From Bacteroidota bacterium (GTDB taxonomy: Bacteria; Bacteroidota; Bacteroidia; B-17B0; Aurantibacillaceae), in NCBI GenBank assembly GCA_018267655.1, contig JAFDYB010000041.1, positions 1 to 64,000 of the forward strand: DNA of 64,000 bases, given 5' to 3'. Numbering within the stretch: the stretch's first letter is position 1; each line of letters starts with the position of its first letter. Of this stretch, positions 1 to 9,067 are shown piece by piece. Under the pieces are notes generated by a model, which saw only the letters and a list, made by a program, of their open reading frames with translations, ran no database searches and was not told where the DNA came from. A program made the translations under genes and the position numbers.

Positions 1-645
1 AATGCACAGCCTAATAATGCTTTATTTATTAATTATTTTTGTGGCCGCAACGTATCAATTTGCGAAAACACATCACTAGCAGGGGGTGGTGGCCGGGTGC
101 AAGTTGGAAACTTTTTTAGTGCAAAAAAACATGTTGAAATTGGCGATGCTACTTATGGCATCAGTGACACTTCAAACATAGCCTTAGGCATAAATGCAAA
201 TGCAGGTAAGGGTATTGTTTTAAAAACGTGGAACAATGGATTTCCACTCATTAGCATAAACAATAGTAATTTTACAAGTTCTCCATTTACTGTTTTCGGA
301 AATGGAACTGTGCGAATTGGTACTCAAAAACTAACAGGAAATAATAGCGATGCATTACTTCAAGTTTCAGGTAAAATTTGTGGGAAATCATTATACATTT
401 TAAAGCCAACAAATTGGTCTGACAAAGTCTTTTCACAGACTACTCAAGAAACATTAGAAGATGTAGACAAATACATTAAAAAATTTAAACACCTACCAGG
501 AATAGAAAGTGAAAGAAATATTATGAAAAATGGTTATGATTTAAATAAAATGGACGCAATTTTGCTTGAAAAAATAGAAAAAATCTATCTGATTTTAATT
601 GAACAAAGCAAGGAAATAGAGAGGCTGACAAAAAATAAAAAATAA
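1..645 (+). CDS. Secreted surface protein, C-terminal part (5' end outside window)
   Basis: The frame is open from the first base to the stop at 643-645, so this is the last 214 residues of a longer gene. A GTG at 97 is an internal valine, not a convincing start. The first half is Gly/Asn/Thr-rich and looks like a repetitive beta-structured extracellular region. The last 90 residues carry a tail I recognise from many large Bacteroidota surface proteins: a VDKYIKKFKHLPGIESE-like segment, then a short amphipathic coiled coil ending in KEIERLTKNKK. No T9SS sorting domain is present. The next gene starts 5 bases downstream, so the two are probably co-transcribed. Function is unknown. The family assignment rests on the tail alone. 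Confidence 0.6.
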   Translation, partial: NAQPNNALFINYFCGRNVSICENTSLAGGGGRVQVGNFFSAKKHVEIGDATYGISDTSNIALGINANAGKGIVLKTWNNGFPLISINNSNFTSSPFTVFGNGTVRIGTQKLTGNNSDALLQVSGKICGKSLYILKPTNWSDKVFSQTTQETLEDVDKYIKKFKHLPGIESERNIMKNGYDLNKMDAILLEKIEKIYLILIEQSKEIERLTKNKK

Positions 646-650
646 AGTCT

Positions 651-2375
651 ATGCGTCATATTTTACAATTTTTAGTTTTTTTAATCCATGCAAAATTATT
701 TTGCCAAATAAATGGTCTTTCAAGACCTAAAATTGGTCAAGGGTCTAAGCCATGTTATTCTTCTATTAGAGTAAAAGATGAAAGACCAAATAATTGCTCT
801 TTTAATGGAAATGATTTATTTTATCCTGTTTTAATTGAAAATTGTTCTTACAAGGAAGATTTTCCAAATAACTGGACTTTTGAAATTCCAAACAATCCTA
901 ATAAAACGGACGCGTATTCAACTAGCGATTACGCTAACGCAGTAGCAGATTTAAGTCATGCATATACTAATAATTTTTATGCACAAAATGGGGAGATAAT
1001 TATGGAGTACAAAAAAGAAGTGCCACCAATAACAAACACTGTAACGGGGCAGTCATTTAATTATTCAGGCTCAATCTTGAAAAGTATTTTTAAGGTAAAA
1101 CAAGGAATATTTCAAATAAGAGTAAAAACTCCAAATAATTTTTTTTTCTGGCCTTCTTTTTGGCTCAGAGAGTCTCAGGAAATAGATGCGTTCGAATATT
1201 GGTATGATTCAGGATCAAATATTTGTGATAATTATAATATGATGAGGACTACAACTCATGGGTATATCAACAACAATCAACAAGATGAGTCTTACCATTG
1301 CCAAAGAACTAGAAAAAAAGATATGGGTGCAGATTTTCATAAAAGTTATCATACATATACATTATTTTGGACAGATTATAAAATTCAAGTTGATTGTGAT
1401 AACCTTCCCGTTTTTAGCGCTACAAAATATTTTGATGGGTCAGCCAATGTAATTGAGTATTGTGATTTAAATACAATTCCCGTAAATTCATATAATTGCT
1501 CATATATGAGTAATGCGCAAGGCTGTGATTTTGGACTAAACTTACCTAATTTCCCTGATGTTTGGAATAGCTATTTTCAATGCTTCGTTTATAACACTGT
1601 TAATAAAGATTTAACATTTGCTAAAACAAGTGACCCAATGTCTGTGCTTATCAGTATGATAATTCGGCATTCACATAACAATGATATAAACTCACAATGG
1701 TATAATTTTGGACAAATAGATAGAGAATATATTGTAGATAACATCTCTTTACTCCAACCAGTAGATTGCAATAATAATAAAACCATCTTTAATGTAAATG
1801 ATATAAAATCATATACAGGCGGCACAAACTTTTTATCTGGGAATAAAATTGAAATTGGTAACCAAAGTAATTCGACTTCGTTTCAAAGTACTATGCAGCA
1901 AGTATATAATGGTCAAGAATTCCCAATTCACTTGTTAGCCTCCGATCAAATTATTTTTAATTCAGAGGTAATAATTGAAGAAGGCCTATTTTTAAGGGCC
2001 GAAATTATCGATTGTAATAACACTTCTACATTTAATGAAAAGATAAATCAAAGAAAAAATAATGAAAGAAATCCTGAAAATTATACAGAAAACCAATACA
2101 AAGATACAACAACAAATTTTATTAAACCTTCTGTTAATGATAATGGTGCTGTTGTGATTTATCCGAATCCTACATACAATTTTTCACACATTATAATTCC
2201 AGAAGAAGATTTTTATCAATTAAATAAAATAATTTTAACTGACTATACCGGAAAAATAATTAATGAAAATGTGAGTGATAAGGTAAATTTGGATAGTTTA
2301 AATCCAGGCATTTATACATTAATTTTTTACTTTAAAGACGGCAATATAGTATCAAAAAAAGTGATTAAACAATAG
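651..2375 (+). CDS. Secreted family 16 glycoside hydrolase-like protein with T9SS type A sorting domain
   Basis: 574 residues. Residues 1-18 form a signal peptide. Residues about 100-260 resemble a GH16 beta-jelly-roll: a stretch of aromatic residues (FFFWPSFWLRE) runs into E177-I-D179-A-F-E182, which fits the GH16 ExDxxE motif holding nucleophile and acid/base glutamates. GH16 enzymes cleave beta-1,3/1,4-glucans, agar, carrageenan and similar polymers; the substrate cannot be read here. A middle segment near residues 385-450 resembles the coathanger-stack repeats of Bacteroidota surface proteins. Residues 501-574 form a type A sorting domain, beginning VVIYPNPT and ending in a Lys-rich strand. 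The protein should therefore be exported by T9SS and kept at the surface or released. An acyltransferase gene follows after 34 bases. Confidence 0.75.
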   Translation: MRHILQFLVFLIHAKLFCQINGLSRPKIGQGSKPCYSSIRVKDERPNNCSFNGNDLFYPVLIENCSYKEDFPNNWTFEIPNNPNKTDAYSTSDYANAVADLSHAYTNNFYAQNGEIIMEYKKEVPPITNTVTGQSFNYSGSILKSIFKVKQGIFQIRVKTPNNFFFWPSFWLRESQEIDAFEYWYDSGSNICDNYNMMRTTTHGYINNNQQDESYHCQRTRKKDMGADFHKSYHTYTLFWTDYKIQVDCDNLPVFSATKYFDGSANVIEYCDLNTIPVNSYNCSYMSNAQGCDFGLNLPNFPDVWNSYFQCFVYNTVNKDLTFAKTSDPMSVLISMIIRHSHNNDINSQWYNFGQIDREYIVDNISLLQPVDCNNNKTIFNVNDIKSYTGGTNFLSGNKIEIGNQSNSTSFQSTMQQVYNGQEFPIHLLASDQIIFNSEVIIEEGLFLRAEIIDCNNTSTFNEKINQRKNNERNPENYTENQYKDTTTNFIKPSVNDNGAVVIYPNPTYNFSHIIIPEEDFYQLNKIILTDYTGKIINENVSDKVNLDSLNPGIYTLIFYFKDGNIVSKKVIKQ

Positions 2376-2409
2376 CCATTAATTTATTAAAGACAAAAAT
2401 TAGTATAAA

Positions 2410-3456
2410 ATGAATTCATACATTAAGCAAATTGACGGACTCCGATTTTTGTCTATCATACTTGTTTTAATTTCTCACTGGCTTCACCCCATTGATGGTA
2501 TTGAAAAATTAAGATTAGGAATAAGTGGTGTGGAGATTTTTTTTGTAATAAGTGGTTTTTTAATTACTGCTCAGTTATTAGGCTTAAAAAATAAAGTTGA
2601 AAACGGATCTATTACACCATTAAAAGGATTATGCGATTTTTATTGGCGTCGGTTTTTTCGCATTGTTCCTTTGTATTACTTGGTACTTTTAGTATCTACT
2701 CTACTTAACAAAGGTGAAATACGACAAGCTTTTATTTGGAATTTTTCATTTTTTTCTAATTTTTATTTTATAAAACAGCAAAGTTGGGGAGCAAATTTTT
2801 CCCAATTCTGGTCGCTTGCCGTTGAAATGCAATTTTATGCACTTTGGCCATTATTTATACTATTTATAAAAAGACATTATTTACCACTATTATTTTTAAT
2901 CATTACAATAATAACTCTGCTATTTAGATTTTTCAATTATATTGATAATGCGAATTTTTTTATTGAAACCATTCATACAATTTCATGCTTAGATTTATTT
3001 ATGGCAGGCTCTTTTATGGCTTATTTTAAAAAGTATAAATCTATAATCTATTTTAAAATAATTTCGAATAAGTTTTTGAAATTATTAATTTTTATATTGT
3101 TTATATTTTTATACACTTTACTTGTAAAAACAAATGGTATAACGCTTTATTCATTTGTATTTCAAAGGCTTTTATTTGCTTTTGTTTTTTCATTTTTGAT
3201 TGCATATTTGTCATTAGATTTAAATGATACTGTAAACATTTTAATAGGTAACAGTTTTATGACCAATTTGGGTAAATTAAGTTATTCTATCTATCTAATT
3301 CACAATTTTATACCAGGTATATTGTTACCCATACAACAATTGAAATTTCCAATAATGTTTGAATTTTTAATTTACTTTATTTCTACATTAATTACCAGTT
3401 ATTTACTTTACAGATTTTATGAAAATCCTATTCGAAATTTTGCAAAAAATCAATGA
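2410..3456 (+). CDS. OafA/YrhL-type membrane O-acyltransferase (acyltransferase family 3)
   Basis: 348 residues with about ten hydrophobic segments. The N-terminus has the family pattern: IDGLRF, then the conserved His (H23) in LISHWLHP, then GVEIFFVISGFLIT. Further family marks are a WRRFFRIVPLYY segment and SQFWSLAVEMQFYALWPL. Members move an acyl group, often acetyl, onto sugars of O-antigen, peptidoglycan or exopolysaccharide from the cytoplasmic membrane. The length is normal for the membrane domain alone; no periplasmic SGNH domain is fused. Its place after a secreted glycosidase hints at surface polysaccharide work, but no glycosyltransferases are nearby, so the substrate is unknown. 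The stop overlaps the next ATG (ATGA). Confidence 0.88.
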   Translation: MNSYIKQIDGLRFLSIILVLISHWLHPIDGIEKLRLGISGVEIFFVISGFLITAQLLGLKNKVENGSITPLKGLCDFYWRRFFRIVPLYYLVLLVSTLLNKGEIRQAFIWNFSFFSNFYFIKQQSWGANFSQFWSLAVEMQFYALWPLFILFIKRHYLPLLFLIITIITLLFRFFNYIDNANFFIETIHTISCLDLFMAGSFMAYFKKYKSIIYFKIISNKFLKLLIFILFIFLYTLLVKTNGITLYSFVFQRLLFAFVFSFLIAYLSLDLNDTVNILIGNSFMTNLGKLSYSIYLIHNFIPGILLPIQQLKFPIMFEFLIYFISTLITSYLLYRFYENPIRNFAKNQ

Positions 3457-3860
3457 TAGCTACACTTTTTAACCCTCAAAACAATGCCGGTTATATGAGG
3501 GCTGGTAAAACAATTGATTTTTTACCAGGCACCTATATTACTACCGGAAATACTAATGGTAGTGTTCACGCATACATTCAGCCTTATAATTGCGCAACAA
3601 ACAATAGCTTATCAAGAATGAAAAATAGTGCTAAAGATACCACCCTAACCGATTTTCAACCTCATAAGGTGCAGAATCTTAAAATAGAATTAAACAAGCA
3701 ATCTACTTCCAAAAACGGTGAGCCTACTTACATTACCGAATTACCCCTCAGTACAGAACAAAGTGCACAAGACTTAGCAGATAGATTACCACTTTTAGCA
3801 TTATATTTAGATTCTTACAAAATAGCAGTATCTAACACTAAAAATTTAACAGTCAGTTAA
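3453..3860 (+). CDS. Short orphan protein, possibly a 5'-truncated remnant of a coathanger-stack surface protein
   Basis: 135 residues; the ATG overlaps the acyltransferase stop. There is no signal peptide. Residues 16-46 (AGKTIDFLPGTYITTGN and SVHAYIQPYNC) resemble one blade of the 3-coathanger stack found in Bacteroidota secreted proteins, where a hydrophobic strand, a Gly turn and an AxI strand recur. The rest is Lys/Gln-rich with a weakly helical end, and I do not recognise it. An extracellular-type motif right at the start of a protein without a signal peptide suggests the tail of a larger gene left after a rearrangement. The alternative is a small cytoplasmic protein translated by coupling to the acyltransferase. 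Confidence 0.4.
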   Translation: MIATLFNPQNNAGYMRAGKTIDFLPGTYITTGNTNGSVHAYIQPYNCATNNSLSRMKNSAKDTTLTDFQPHKVQNLKIELNKQSTSKNGEPTYITELPLSTEQSAQDLADRLPLLALYLDSYKIAVSNTKNLTVS

Positions 3861-3883
3861 TTATGAAACATTAAATTAAGTTG

Positions 3884-3891
3884 TATTTTTG
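3884..3891 (+). promoter_or_regulatory. Candidate -7 promoter box (TATTTTTG)
   Basis: Matches the Bacteroidota -7 consensus TAnnTTTG. It ends 4 bases before the GTG start at 3896, so a transcript from it would be leaderless or nearly so. No clear -33 TTG lies at the expected distance, which weakens the call. Confidence 0.3.
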
Positions 3892-3895
3892 ATAT

Positions 3896-5023
3896 GTGAA
3901 AATTAAGATTACAATAATACTGCTTTTTTGCTTATTTTTTTTCGCGAATTCACAAACTTCAATATCAGGTTGTTATTTAAGTGGTGGCTTGGGAATTTAC
4001 AATGCTTGCAACAATGGGCAGGGCTGTACCGGTGGTTGCAATTTAACTGCTTACTCTTGGTTTGGCGCAATGTGCAATGGTACTTCTAACAACGGTAATT
4101 GTTTTGGGGCTACTGCTAGTGGTGGTCAGCAAACAATGCAAACATCGTTTTCTCTACCACCCGGTTGCACGGCAAATTTTACAACTGAATTTATTAAAAG
4201 AGGGGGCTCCTGTCCCAACTCGGGTATGGATGGAGGCGATTTACTGGGGGTAAATAGCCTTGCAAGCTATGGTACAAATTTATATACATGCACGGGAGGG
4301 AATGACAATGGGACGATTAATCCTTCCGGCTGTACTGGTACTAGTAACGCAGATGTTTCAATATCAGGTATGCAAACCGGTGGCGTAATTATGTTTTGGG
4401 GTTCATCAAACAGAAGCGACGAAATAATAACATTTACTATTAACTTATCGGGTACTTGTGGTACTAATTGTAATGCTGTTTTACCTATTACCTTAAAAGA
4501 TTTTTATGCGCAACCCAACTCCTCTGATATTGATATAAGATGGTATATAGAAAAAGAAAACAATGTTGATTATTATGTTGTAGAACGAAGTTCTGATGCG
4601 CTAAATTTCGAACTTTTAAACAAAGTTGCAAGTATTTCAAAATCTGCAGGGAATTATAATTTAAATTACTCATTACGCGATTACTTCCCATTAGTAGGGT
4701 TAAATTACTACCGCTTAAGTGAAGTGGATAAAAGTGGAAGCGTTCAAAAAAGTAAAATCATTACCATTAATTTTATTCCAAACGCAAACAACACTATTTG
4801 GATAAATCAAAGTGATGAAAAAATTATCGTTAATTTTTCTTCTGCTTTTGCCGGAAAAAAAGTTAATATATTGAATACAAATGCTGCTATTCAAAAAAAA
4901 TTCATACTCCCTTCAGATGGGCAATTGTTCTTAGAAATAGACAAACTAACACTAGGAAATGGACTATTTGTATTATGTTCAGAAGAAGGTGTTTTTAACG
5001 CAATTAAATTTTTAATAAATTAA
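3896..5023 (+). CDS. Secreted Cys-rich protein with Fn3-like and T9SS-type C-terminal region
   Basis: 375 residues. The GTG at 3896 is chosen because it gives a good signal peptide (MKIKITIILLFCLFFFANSQ); no in-frame ATG precedes it. Residues about 22-195 form an unfamiliar domain rich in Cys, Gly and Asn (GCYLSGGLGIYNACNNGQGC and several further pairs), plausibly a disulfide-bonded jelly-roll. Residues about 197-295 match the Bacteroidota Fn3-like module that precedes sorting domains: LPITLKDFYAQ, YYVVERS, LNYYRLSEVD. The last 75 residues are a weak sorting domain that lacks the usual YPNP start. It is probably exported to the surface. Function is unknown. The stop at 5021-5023 abuts the convergent pssA. 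Confidence 0.7.
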   Translation: MKIKITIILLFCLFFFANSQTSISGCYLSGGLGIYNACNNGQGCTGGCNLTAYSWFGAMCNGTSNNGNCFGATASGGQQTMQTSFSLPPGCTANFTTEFIKRGGSCPNSGMDGGDLLGVNSLASYGTNLYTCTGGNDNGTINPSGCTGTSNADVSISGMQTGGVIMFWGSSNRSDEIITFTINLSGTCGTNCNAVLPITLKDFYAQPNSSDIDIRWYIEKENNVDYYVVERSSDALNFELLNKVASISKSAGNYNLNYSLRDYFPLVGLNYYRLSEVDKSGSVQKSKIITINFIPNANNTIWINQSDEKIIVNFSSAFAGKKVNILNTNAAIQKKFILPSDGQLFLEIDKLTLGNGLFVLCSEEGVFNAIKFLIN

Positions 5024-5839
5024 TTAAACGTGAATATTAGCTTTTTTTGATGCTTTAGTTCTAAAAATTATTGAAATAAAAACATAAAGTATTACAATTA
5101 GCGGAAGCGCAAAAATTTTTAGTATTAGCAACAAAAGTAAAGAACTAATTAACAATATGTACCTTTGCAAATTATCTTTAAAATTAAACGTTTTAAACTT
5201 TAATGATAAAAGGTTTAAGGGCGAAACCAATAAATATGAAAACAAAACAACTAATCCTAAAAGTATATAAATACATGTTGTGATATTTAAGTTGTTAGAA
5301 CTAATTAAATTAAATACTTCTATTTTATTTTCAAAATTAAGGCACAATGGTATTGAACAAAAAAATATTGCATTGGCAGGAGTTGGCAAACCTATAAACG
5401 ATTCACTTTGACGTGTATCATTATTAAATTTTGCCAAACGTATTGCCGAAAATATTGGAATAAGTAAAGCAAAATAAGAATACCAAATTGGTTTTGAGTT
5501 GAATGTCTCCAAAGTTCCTAAAATATTAAATTCAGAAATGTTTTTTATCGCACTTAAGCCAATGGCCATTATGTTTAATATTTTAAAGACCATAAGCCCG
5601 GGCACTAATCCAAATGTTATTAAATCAGCAAGGCTATCTAAATCTTTTCCAATTACCGATTGTGCATTTATCAATCTTGCAACAAATCCATCAAGAAAAT
5701 CAAAAATTGCTGCCATGCCCACTAAATAAGAAACAGCAACTAATTCACCATCAAAAATTTTAATTACAGCCAAGCAGCCGCAAAGTAAATTACAACAAGT
5801 TATGGCATTTGGAATATTATTTTTTATTGCTTTTATCAA
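5024..5839 (-). CDS. pssA: CDP-diacylglycerol--serine O-phosphatidyltransferase
   Basis: 271 residues, membrane-embedded. It makes phosphatidylserine from CDP-diacylglycerol and L-serine, the precursor of phosphatidylethanolamine. The CDP-alcohol phosphotransferase motif is complete: D47xxD50-G51xxA54-R55, G64, D68, D72, which bind the metal and CDP group. About seven hydrophobic segments follow, typical of the small membrane-type PssA rather than the phospholipase-D-like enterobacterial enzyme. The start lies 2 bases after the stop of the upstream aldo/keto reductase gene, so pdxA, the reductase and pssA form one tight operon. PgsA shares the motif, but the segment PNAITCCNLLCGCLAV after the N-terminus and the FGLVPG following the motif favour PssA. 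Confidence 0.88.
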   Translation of the reverse strand: MIKAIKNNIPNAITCCNLLCGCLAVIKIFDGELVAVSYLVGMAAIFDFLDGFVARLINAQSVIGKDLDSLADLITFGLVPGLMVFKILNIMAIGLSAIKNISEFNILGTLETFNSKPIWYSYFALLIPIFSAIRLAKFNNDTRQSESFIGLPTPANAIFFCSIPLCLNFENKIEVFNLISSNNLNITTCIYILLGLVVLFSYLLVSPLNLLSLKFKTFNFKDNLQRYILLISSLLLLLILKIFALPLIVILYVFISIIFRTKASKKANIHV

Positions 5840-5841
5840 AA

Positions 5842-6828
5842 TTAGTATAAAGGTAAAAGGGGTTTATTTTGAAGGATATTTTCAATTTTTTCCATCACAT
5901 CATTAGTTAATATTGGCAACACATCAAATGCTTTTAATGTTTCGTTTAGCTGCGATGTTTTACTTGCACCTAAAATTACAGTGCTTACATTAGGATTTTT
6001 TAAACACCATGCAATTGCTAATTTAGTCATACTTATACCTAATTCTTTCGCAATATTTTCAATTCCTTTTGATTTTTCAATTTTACTTTGATCGCCCAAA
6101 GTGCGTTCTTTAAGCCAATCAAGGCCATCAATATGTAATCTATTATCTGTTGGAATTGCTGCATTGTATTTTCCGGTTAATAAGCCACTGGCTAAAGGAC
6201 TCCAAATAGTAGTTCCTAAACCAAAATCACGAAATAAGAGCAAATATTCTTTTTCAAGTTTTGAGCGCTCAAACATATTGTACTGTGGCTGCTCCATTGA
6301 AGGACCAATTAAGCGATTACGCTCGGCAAAAACATGCGCTTGCATTATTTCGTCTGCACTCCATTCACTTGTTCCCCAATAAAATATTTTGCCTTGTTGC
6401 ATCAATAAATTCATGCTCCACACAACCTCTTCAATAGGTGTATTTTTATCAGGGCGGTGACAAAAAAATAAATCAATATATTCTAACTGCAAGCGCTTTA
6501 ACGAAGCGTGGCAGGCTTCAAATATGTGCTTGCGCGACAAACCAATTTGATTGGGTTTTCCATCTTCGTATCCAAAAAAAACTTTACTACTCACACAATA
6601 GGAACTGCGCGCCCAGTTTGCATTTTTCAAAATTTTTCCCATCACTGTTTCCGACTTACCGCGAGCGTATATCTCAGCATTATCAAAAAAATTAACTCCT
6701 GCATCGTAAGCAGTAAACATTAACTCTTCTGAAATAGACTCAGATATTTGCTTACCAAAGGTTAGCCAACTGCCTAAGCTAAGTGCGCTTACTTGCAAGC
6801 CCGAATTTCCTAAACGACGATATTCCAT
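5842..6828 (-). CDS. Aldo/keto reductase, potassium-channel beta-subunit/YghZ-like
   Basis: 328 residues, an ordinary length for an NADPH-dependent TIM-barrel oxidoreductase. The catalytic tetrad is intact: D49, Y54, K82 and H124 (in FFDNAEIY, SSKVFFG and FFCHRPD). The start YRRLGNSGLQVSALSLGSW and the C-terminal ILGASKTSQLNETL cofactor-binding segment match the Kv-beta/YghZ branch, which reduces aldehydes such as methylglyoxal. The physiological substrate cannot be read from sequence. The gene starts 5 bases after the pdxA stop and ends 2 bases before pssA, so it is co-transcribed with both; no biochemical link to PLP or lipid synthesis is evident. Confidence 0.87.
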   Translation of the reverse strand: MEYRRLGNSGLQVSALSLGSWLTFGKQISESISEELMFTAYDAGVNFFDNAEIYARGKSETVMGKILKNANWARSSYCVSSKVFFGYEDGKPNQIGLSRKHIFEACHASLKRLQLEYIDLFFCHRPDKNTPIEEVVWSMNLLMQQGKIFYWGTSEWSADEIMQAHVFAERNRLIGPSMEQPQYNMFERSKLEKEYLLLFRDFGLGTTIWSPLASGLLTGKYNAAIPTDNRLHIDGLDWLKERTLGDQSKIEKSKGIENIAKELGISMTKLAIAWCLKNPNVSTVILGASKTSQLNETLKAFDVLPILTNDVMEKIENILQNKPLLPLY

Positions 6829-6833
6829 AAGGA

Positions 6834-7889
6834 TTATTTTTCTATATTAATTTTTTGAAACGGCAAAGGGTTAGATGAAATGCTCGCATACAATTTTCTA
6901 TTATTAAAAATATCAATTCCCATATATATCGCTTCGCGAAGCGATTGCTCATTCGCTTTGTTTTTTCCGGCAATATCGTAGGCAACACCATGGTCGGGGC
7001 TAGTACGAACTGCTGTTAAACCAGCCGTAAAATTAACACCGGTATTAAATGATAATGTTTTAAAAGGTATTAAGCCTTGATCGTGATACATTGCTAACAC
7101 AGCATCAAATTGACGATACGTTCCACTACCAAAAAAACCATCGGCAGCATAGGGGCCAAACACAACTGCGTTGCCCGAATAATTTTTAACAGCCTTAGAT
7201 GTTACTTCTACATCAAAATTACCAATTGCACCATTGTCGCTTGCATGAGGGTTTAAGCCCAACACAGCTATTTTAGGTTTTCTTATCGCAAAATCTTCAA
7301 CTAAAGATTTATGTAACTGCATAATTTTTTTTGAAATTATTTCCGCATTAAGTTTTTGTTTCACATCTTCTATAGGTATATGGCCCGTAGCAACCGCAAC
7401 CCTCAACCCATCTTGATTACACAATAACATTAAAGGCTCGCCGGAAAGCTCACTCCCTAAATATTCTGTATGTCCAATAAAATTAAAGCCACTTTGTTGA
7501 ATATTTTTTTTATTAATTGGCGCTGTAACCAGTATGTCTATTTTTTTACTTTTTAATGCTTCTGTTGCTTTTTGAAGCGAAATATAGGCGTATTTTCCAC
7601 CTAATTCATTTTCTTTGCCGGCTTCAATGTTAACCTCTTCCTCATAGCAAACAAACACATTTATTCTTTTAGAATTTACTTGCGAAATGTCTCGTATCTG
7701 TTGAAAATTAAATTCTTCAATCCCTAATGCACGTTTGTAATACGAAACGGTTTTTGGAGAAGTAAAAAAAATGGGAGTACATATTTCCAAAACACCATGA
7801 TCAGATAGCGCTTTAAGCACTATTTCCGGGCCGATACCATTAATATCGCCCTGAGTTATTCCTATTATTGGTTTACTTAATTCACTCAT
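6834..7889 (-). CDS. pdxA: 4-hydroxythreonine-4-phosphate dehydrogenase
   Basis: 351 residues. It oxidises 4-phosphohydroxy-L-threonine with NAD(P)+, and the product decarboxylates before condensation by PdxJ in the DXP-dependent pyridoxal-phosphate pathway. Visible family marks: ITQGDINGIGPEI near the N-terminus, VTAPINKK at 121-128, IGHTEYLG at 138-145, and three metal-ligand histidines H170, H215 and H269 (in ATGHIP, LNPHASDNG and MYHDQGLIPFK), spaced like those of E. coli PdxA. Length is slightly above the usual 330. It is the first gene of the pdxA - aldo/keto reductase - pssA operon. The 48 bases to the SWIM gene upstream show no strong promoter box. Confidence 0.93.
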   Translation of the reverse strand: MSELSKPIIGITQGDINGIGPEIVLKALSDHGVLEICTPIFFTSPKTVSYYKRALGIEEFNFQQIRDISQVNSKRINVFVCYEEEVNIEAGKENELGGKYAYISLQKATEALKSKKIDILVTAPINKKNIQQSGFNFIGHTEYLGSELSGEPLMLLCNQDGLRVAVATGHIPIEDVKQKLNAEIISKKIMQLHKSLVEDFAIRKPKIAVLGLNPHASDNGAIGNFDVEVTSKAVKNYSGNAVVFGPYAADGFFGSGTYRQFDAVLAMYHDQGLIPFKTLSFNTGVNFTAGLTAVRTSPDHGVAYDIAGKNKANEQSLREAIYMGIDIFNNRKLYASISSNPLPFQKINIEK

Positions 7890-7937
7890 AAAATAAACAG
7901 CTAATTTACATTTTATATTTAGTATTGATATTACGCC

Positions 7938-8960
7938 TCAAATATTTTTATTGCGTATCAGCCATTCCATTAATGCTTCTTTTTTAAGATGCTTATCTAA
8001 TTGCTTATTGTTTTTATTAAGAATTTTTGCGGCATTTATTTTTGTGTTTTCTATACAAGCGTACTCAATTTTTGCTAAAATAAACTCCGGTAAAAACTCA
8101 GCCTCATAATACTCTATACCTATTTTATTTTTCATAACAAACTGTAAAAGAAACTCGCTTGCTTTTGGTAAATTTAGCTCTGAATAAGTTTTAGCTTTCT
8201 TTGCCTTTATTGATAGTTGTTTTTTTAACTTAATTAATTTTTCGTTAGACAAACGCATGTGAAATAATAAAAAAAACAAATACTTATACGTTGCGCCAAA
8301 ACAATTTGAGTTTTTTTTAAATACGCTGCGTATCAACTTTTCAAAAAGTTCATTTTCAAAAATTAAAACAAAATTAAACTTATGTAAGTGCGCCTGTTTA
8401 GAAATCTCATCGGAATACTTTAAAATAAAATCGGTTAATTTATAACTTCTTACTGTTAGGAAACTATGCAATCCATATAACAAGGCCCAACAAGCCTGGT
8501 GAATATAATGAGGATGCAAGGCTATTGCCTGTTTTAAAAGAATATTAAATTCGTTTTCAATTTTTTTTACTTCACCTTTAAACTGCTTATTAATAATTAC
8601 CTGAGAAACAATAGTTTTCGACTGCCTTAAATAATTCTCAAAAACAGCTTTACTATTGCTAGTTTTATTTTGTGTTTGCTTCTTATTAGCCAAATTAATT
8701 TTTTCCTCTTCCAAATAAAAAAGTACTGCTGCTATATGTTTACAAAGCTCCATTTTGCAAGAACAGGAGTATTCTTTTATTTTTTGTCCATTTTTATTAA
8801 TACCAACTCGCTTTTCACTTGCATTGTCTAAAACAGTAAAAGCAAGTTTTTTGCCTGACAGTTTATTTACGTTTTTTTTATTAACTGCAAGATATGCCCA
8901 TGCAAGATTTTTTTCGCTAAAAAACTGCTCAAATTCATAAATATTAAATGCTTTTAGCAT
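7938..8960 (-). CDS. SWIM zinc-finger protein
   Basis: 340 residues, Lys-rich and probably cytoplasmic. Residues 66-75 form a SWIM finger: C66-S-C68-x4-C73-K-H75, in the context CSCKMELCKHIAAVLFYLEE. SWIM fingers bind Zn2+ and are associated with DNA or protein binding; in bacteria they often accompany SNF2-type helicases, but none is in this window. The remaining 250 residues are helical with no motif I recognise. It precedes pdxA by 48 bases on the same strand and has its own candidate promoter box at 8970-8977, so co-expression with pdxA is possible but not required. Confidence 0.75.
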   Translation of the reverse strand: MLKAFNIYEFEQFFSEKNLAWAYLAVNKKNVNKLSGKKLAFTVLDNASEKRVGINKNGQKIKEYSCSCKMELCKHIAAVLFYLEEEKINLANKKQTQNKTSNSKAVFENYLRQSKTIVSQVIINKQFKGEVKKIENEFNILLKQAIALHPHYIHQACWALLYGLHSFLTVRSYKLTDFILKYSDEISKQAHLHKFNFVLIFENELFEKLIRSVFKKNSNCFGATYKYLFFLLFHMRLSNEKLIKLKKQLSIKAKKAKTYSELNLPKASEFLLQFVMKNKIGIEYYEAEFLPEFILAKIEYACIENTKINAAKILNKNNKQLDKHLKKEALMEWLIRNKNI

Positions 8961-8969
8961 TTTTTATTA

Positions 8970-8977
8970 CAAAGTTA
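8970..8977 (-). promoter_or_regulatory. Candidate -7 promoter box (TAACTTTG) for the SWIM gene
   Basis: Read on the minus strand this is TAACTTTG, an exact TAnnTTTG match, 9 bases before the ATG at 8960. That position suits a promoter with a very short leader. No convincing -33 TTG is seen. Confidence 0.45.
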
Positions 8978-9067
8978 GTAAAACCCCTAAATTATTGAGT
9001 TAAACGGCTAATATTCTGTGTGAACTAATAAATCTATTTCGCTCTATTTAACTACATTTACTAACTT

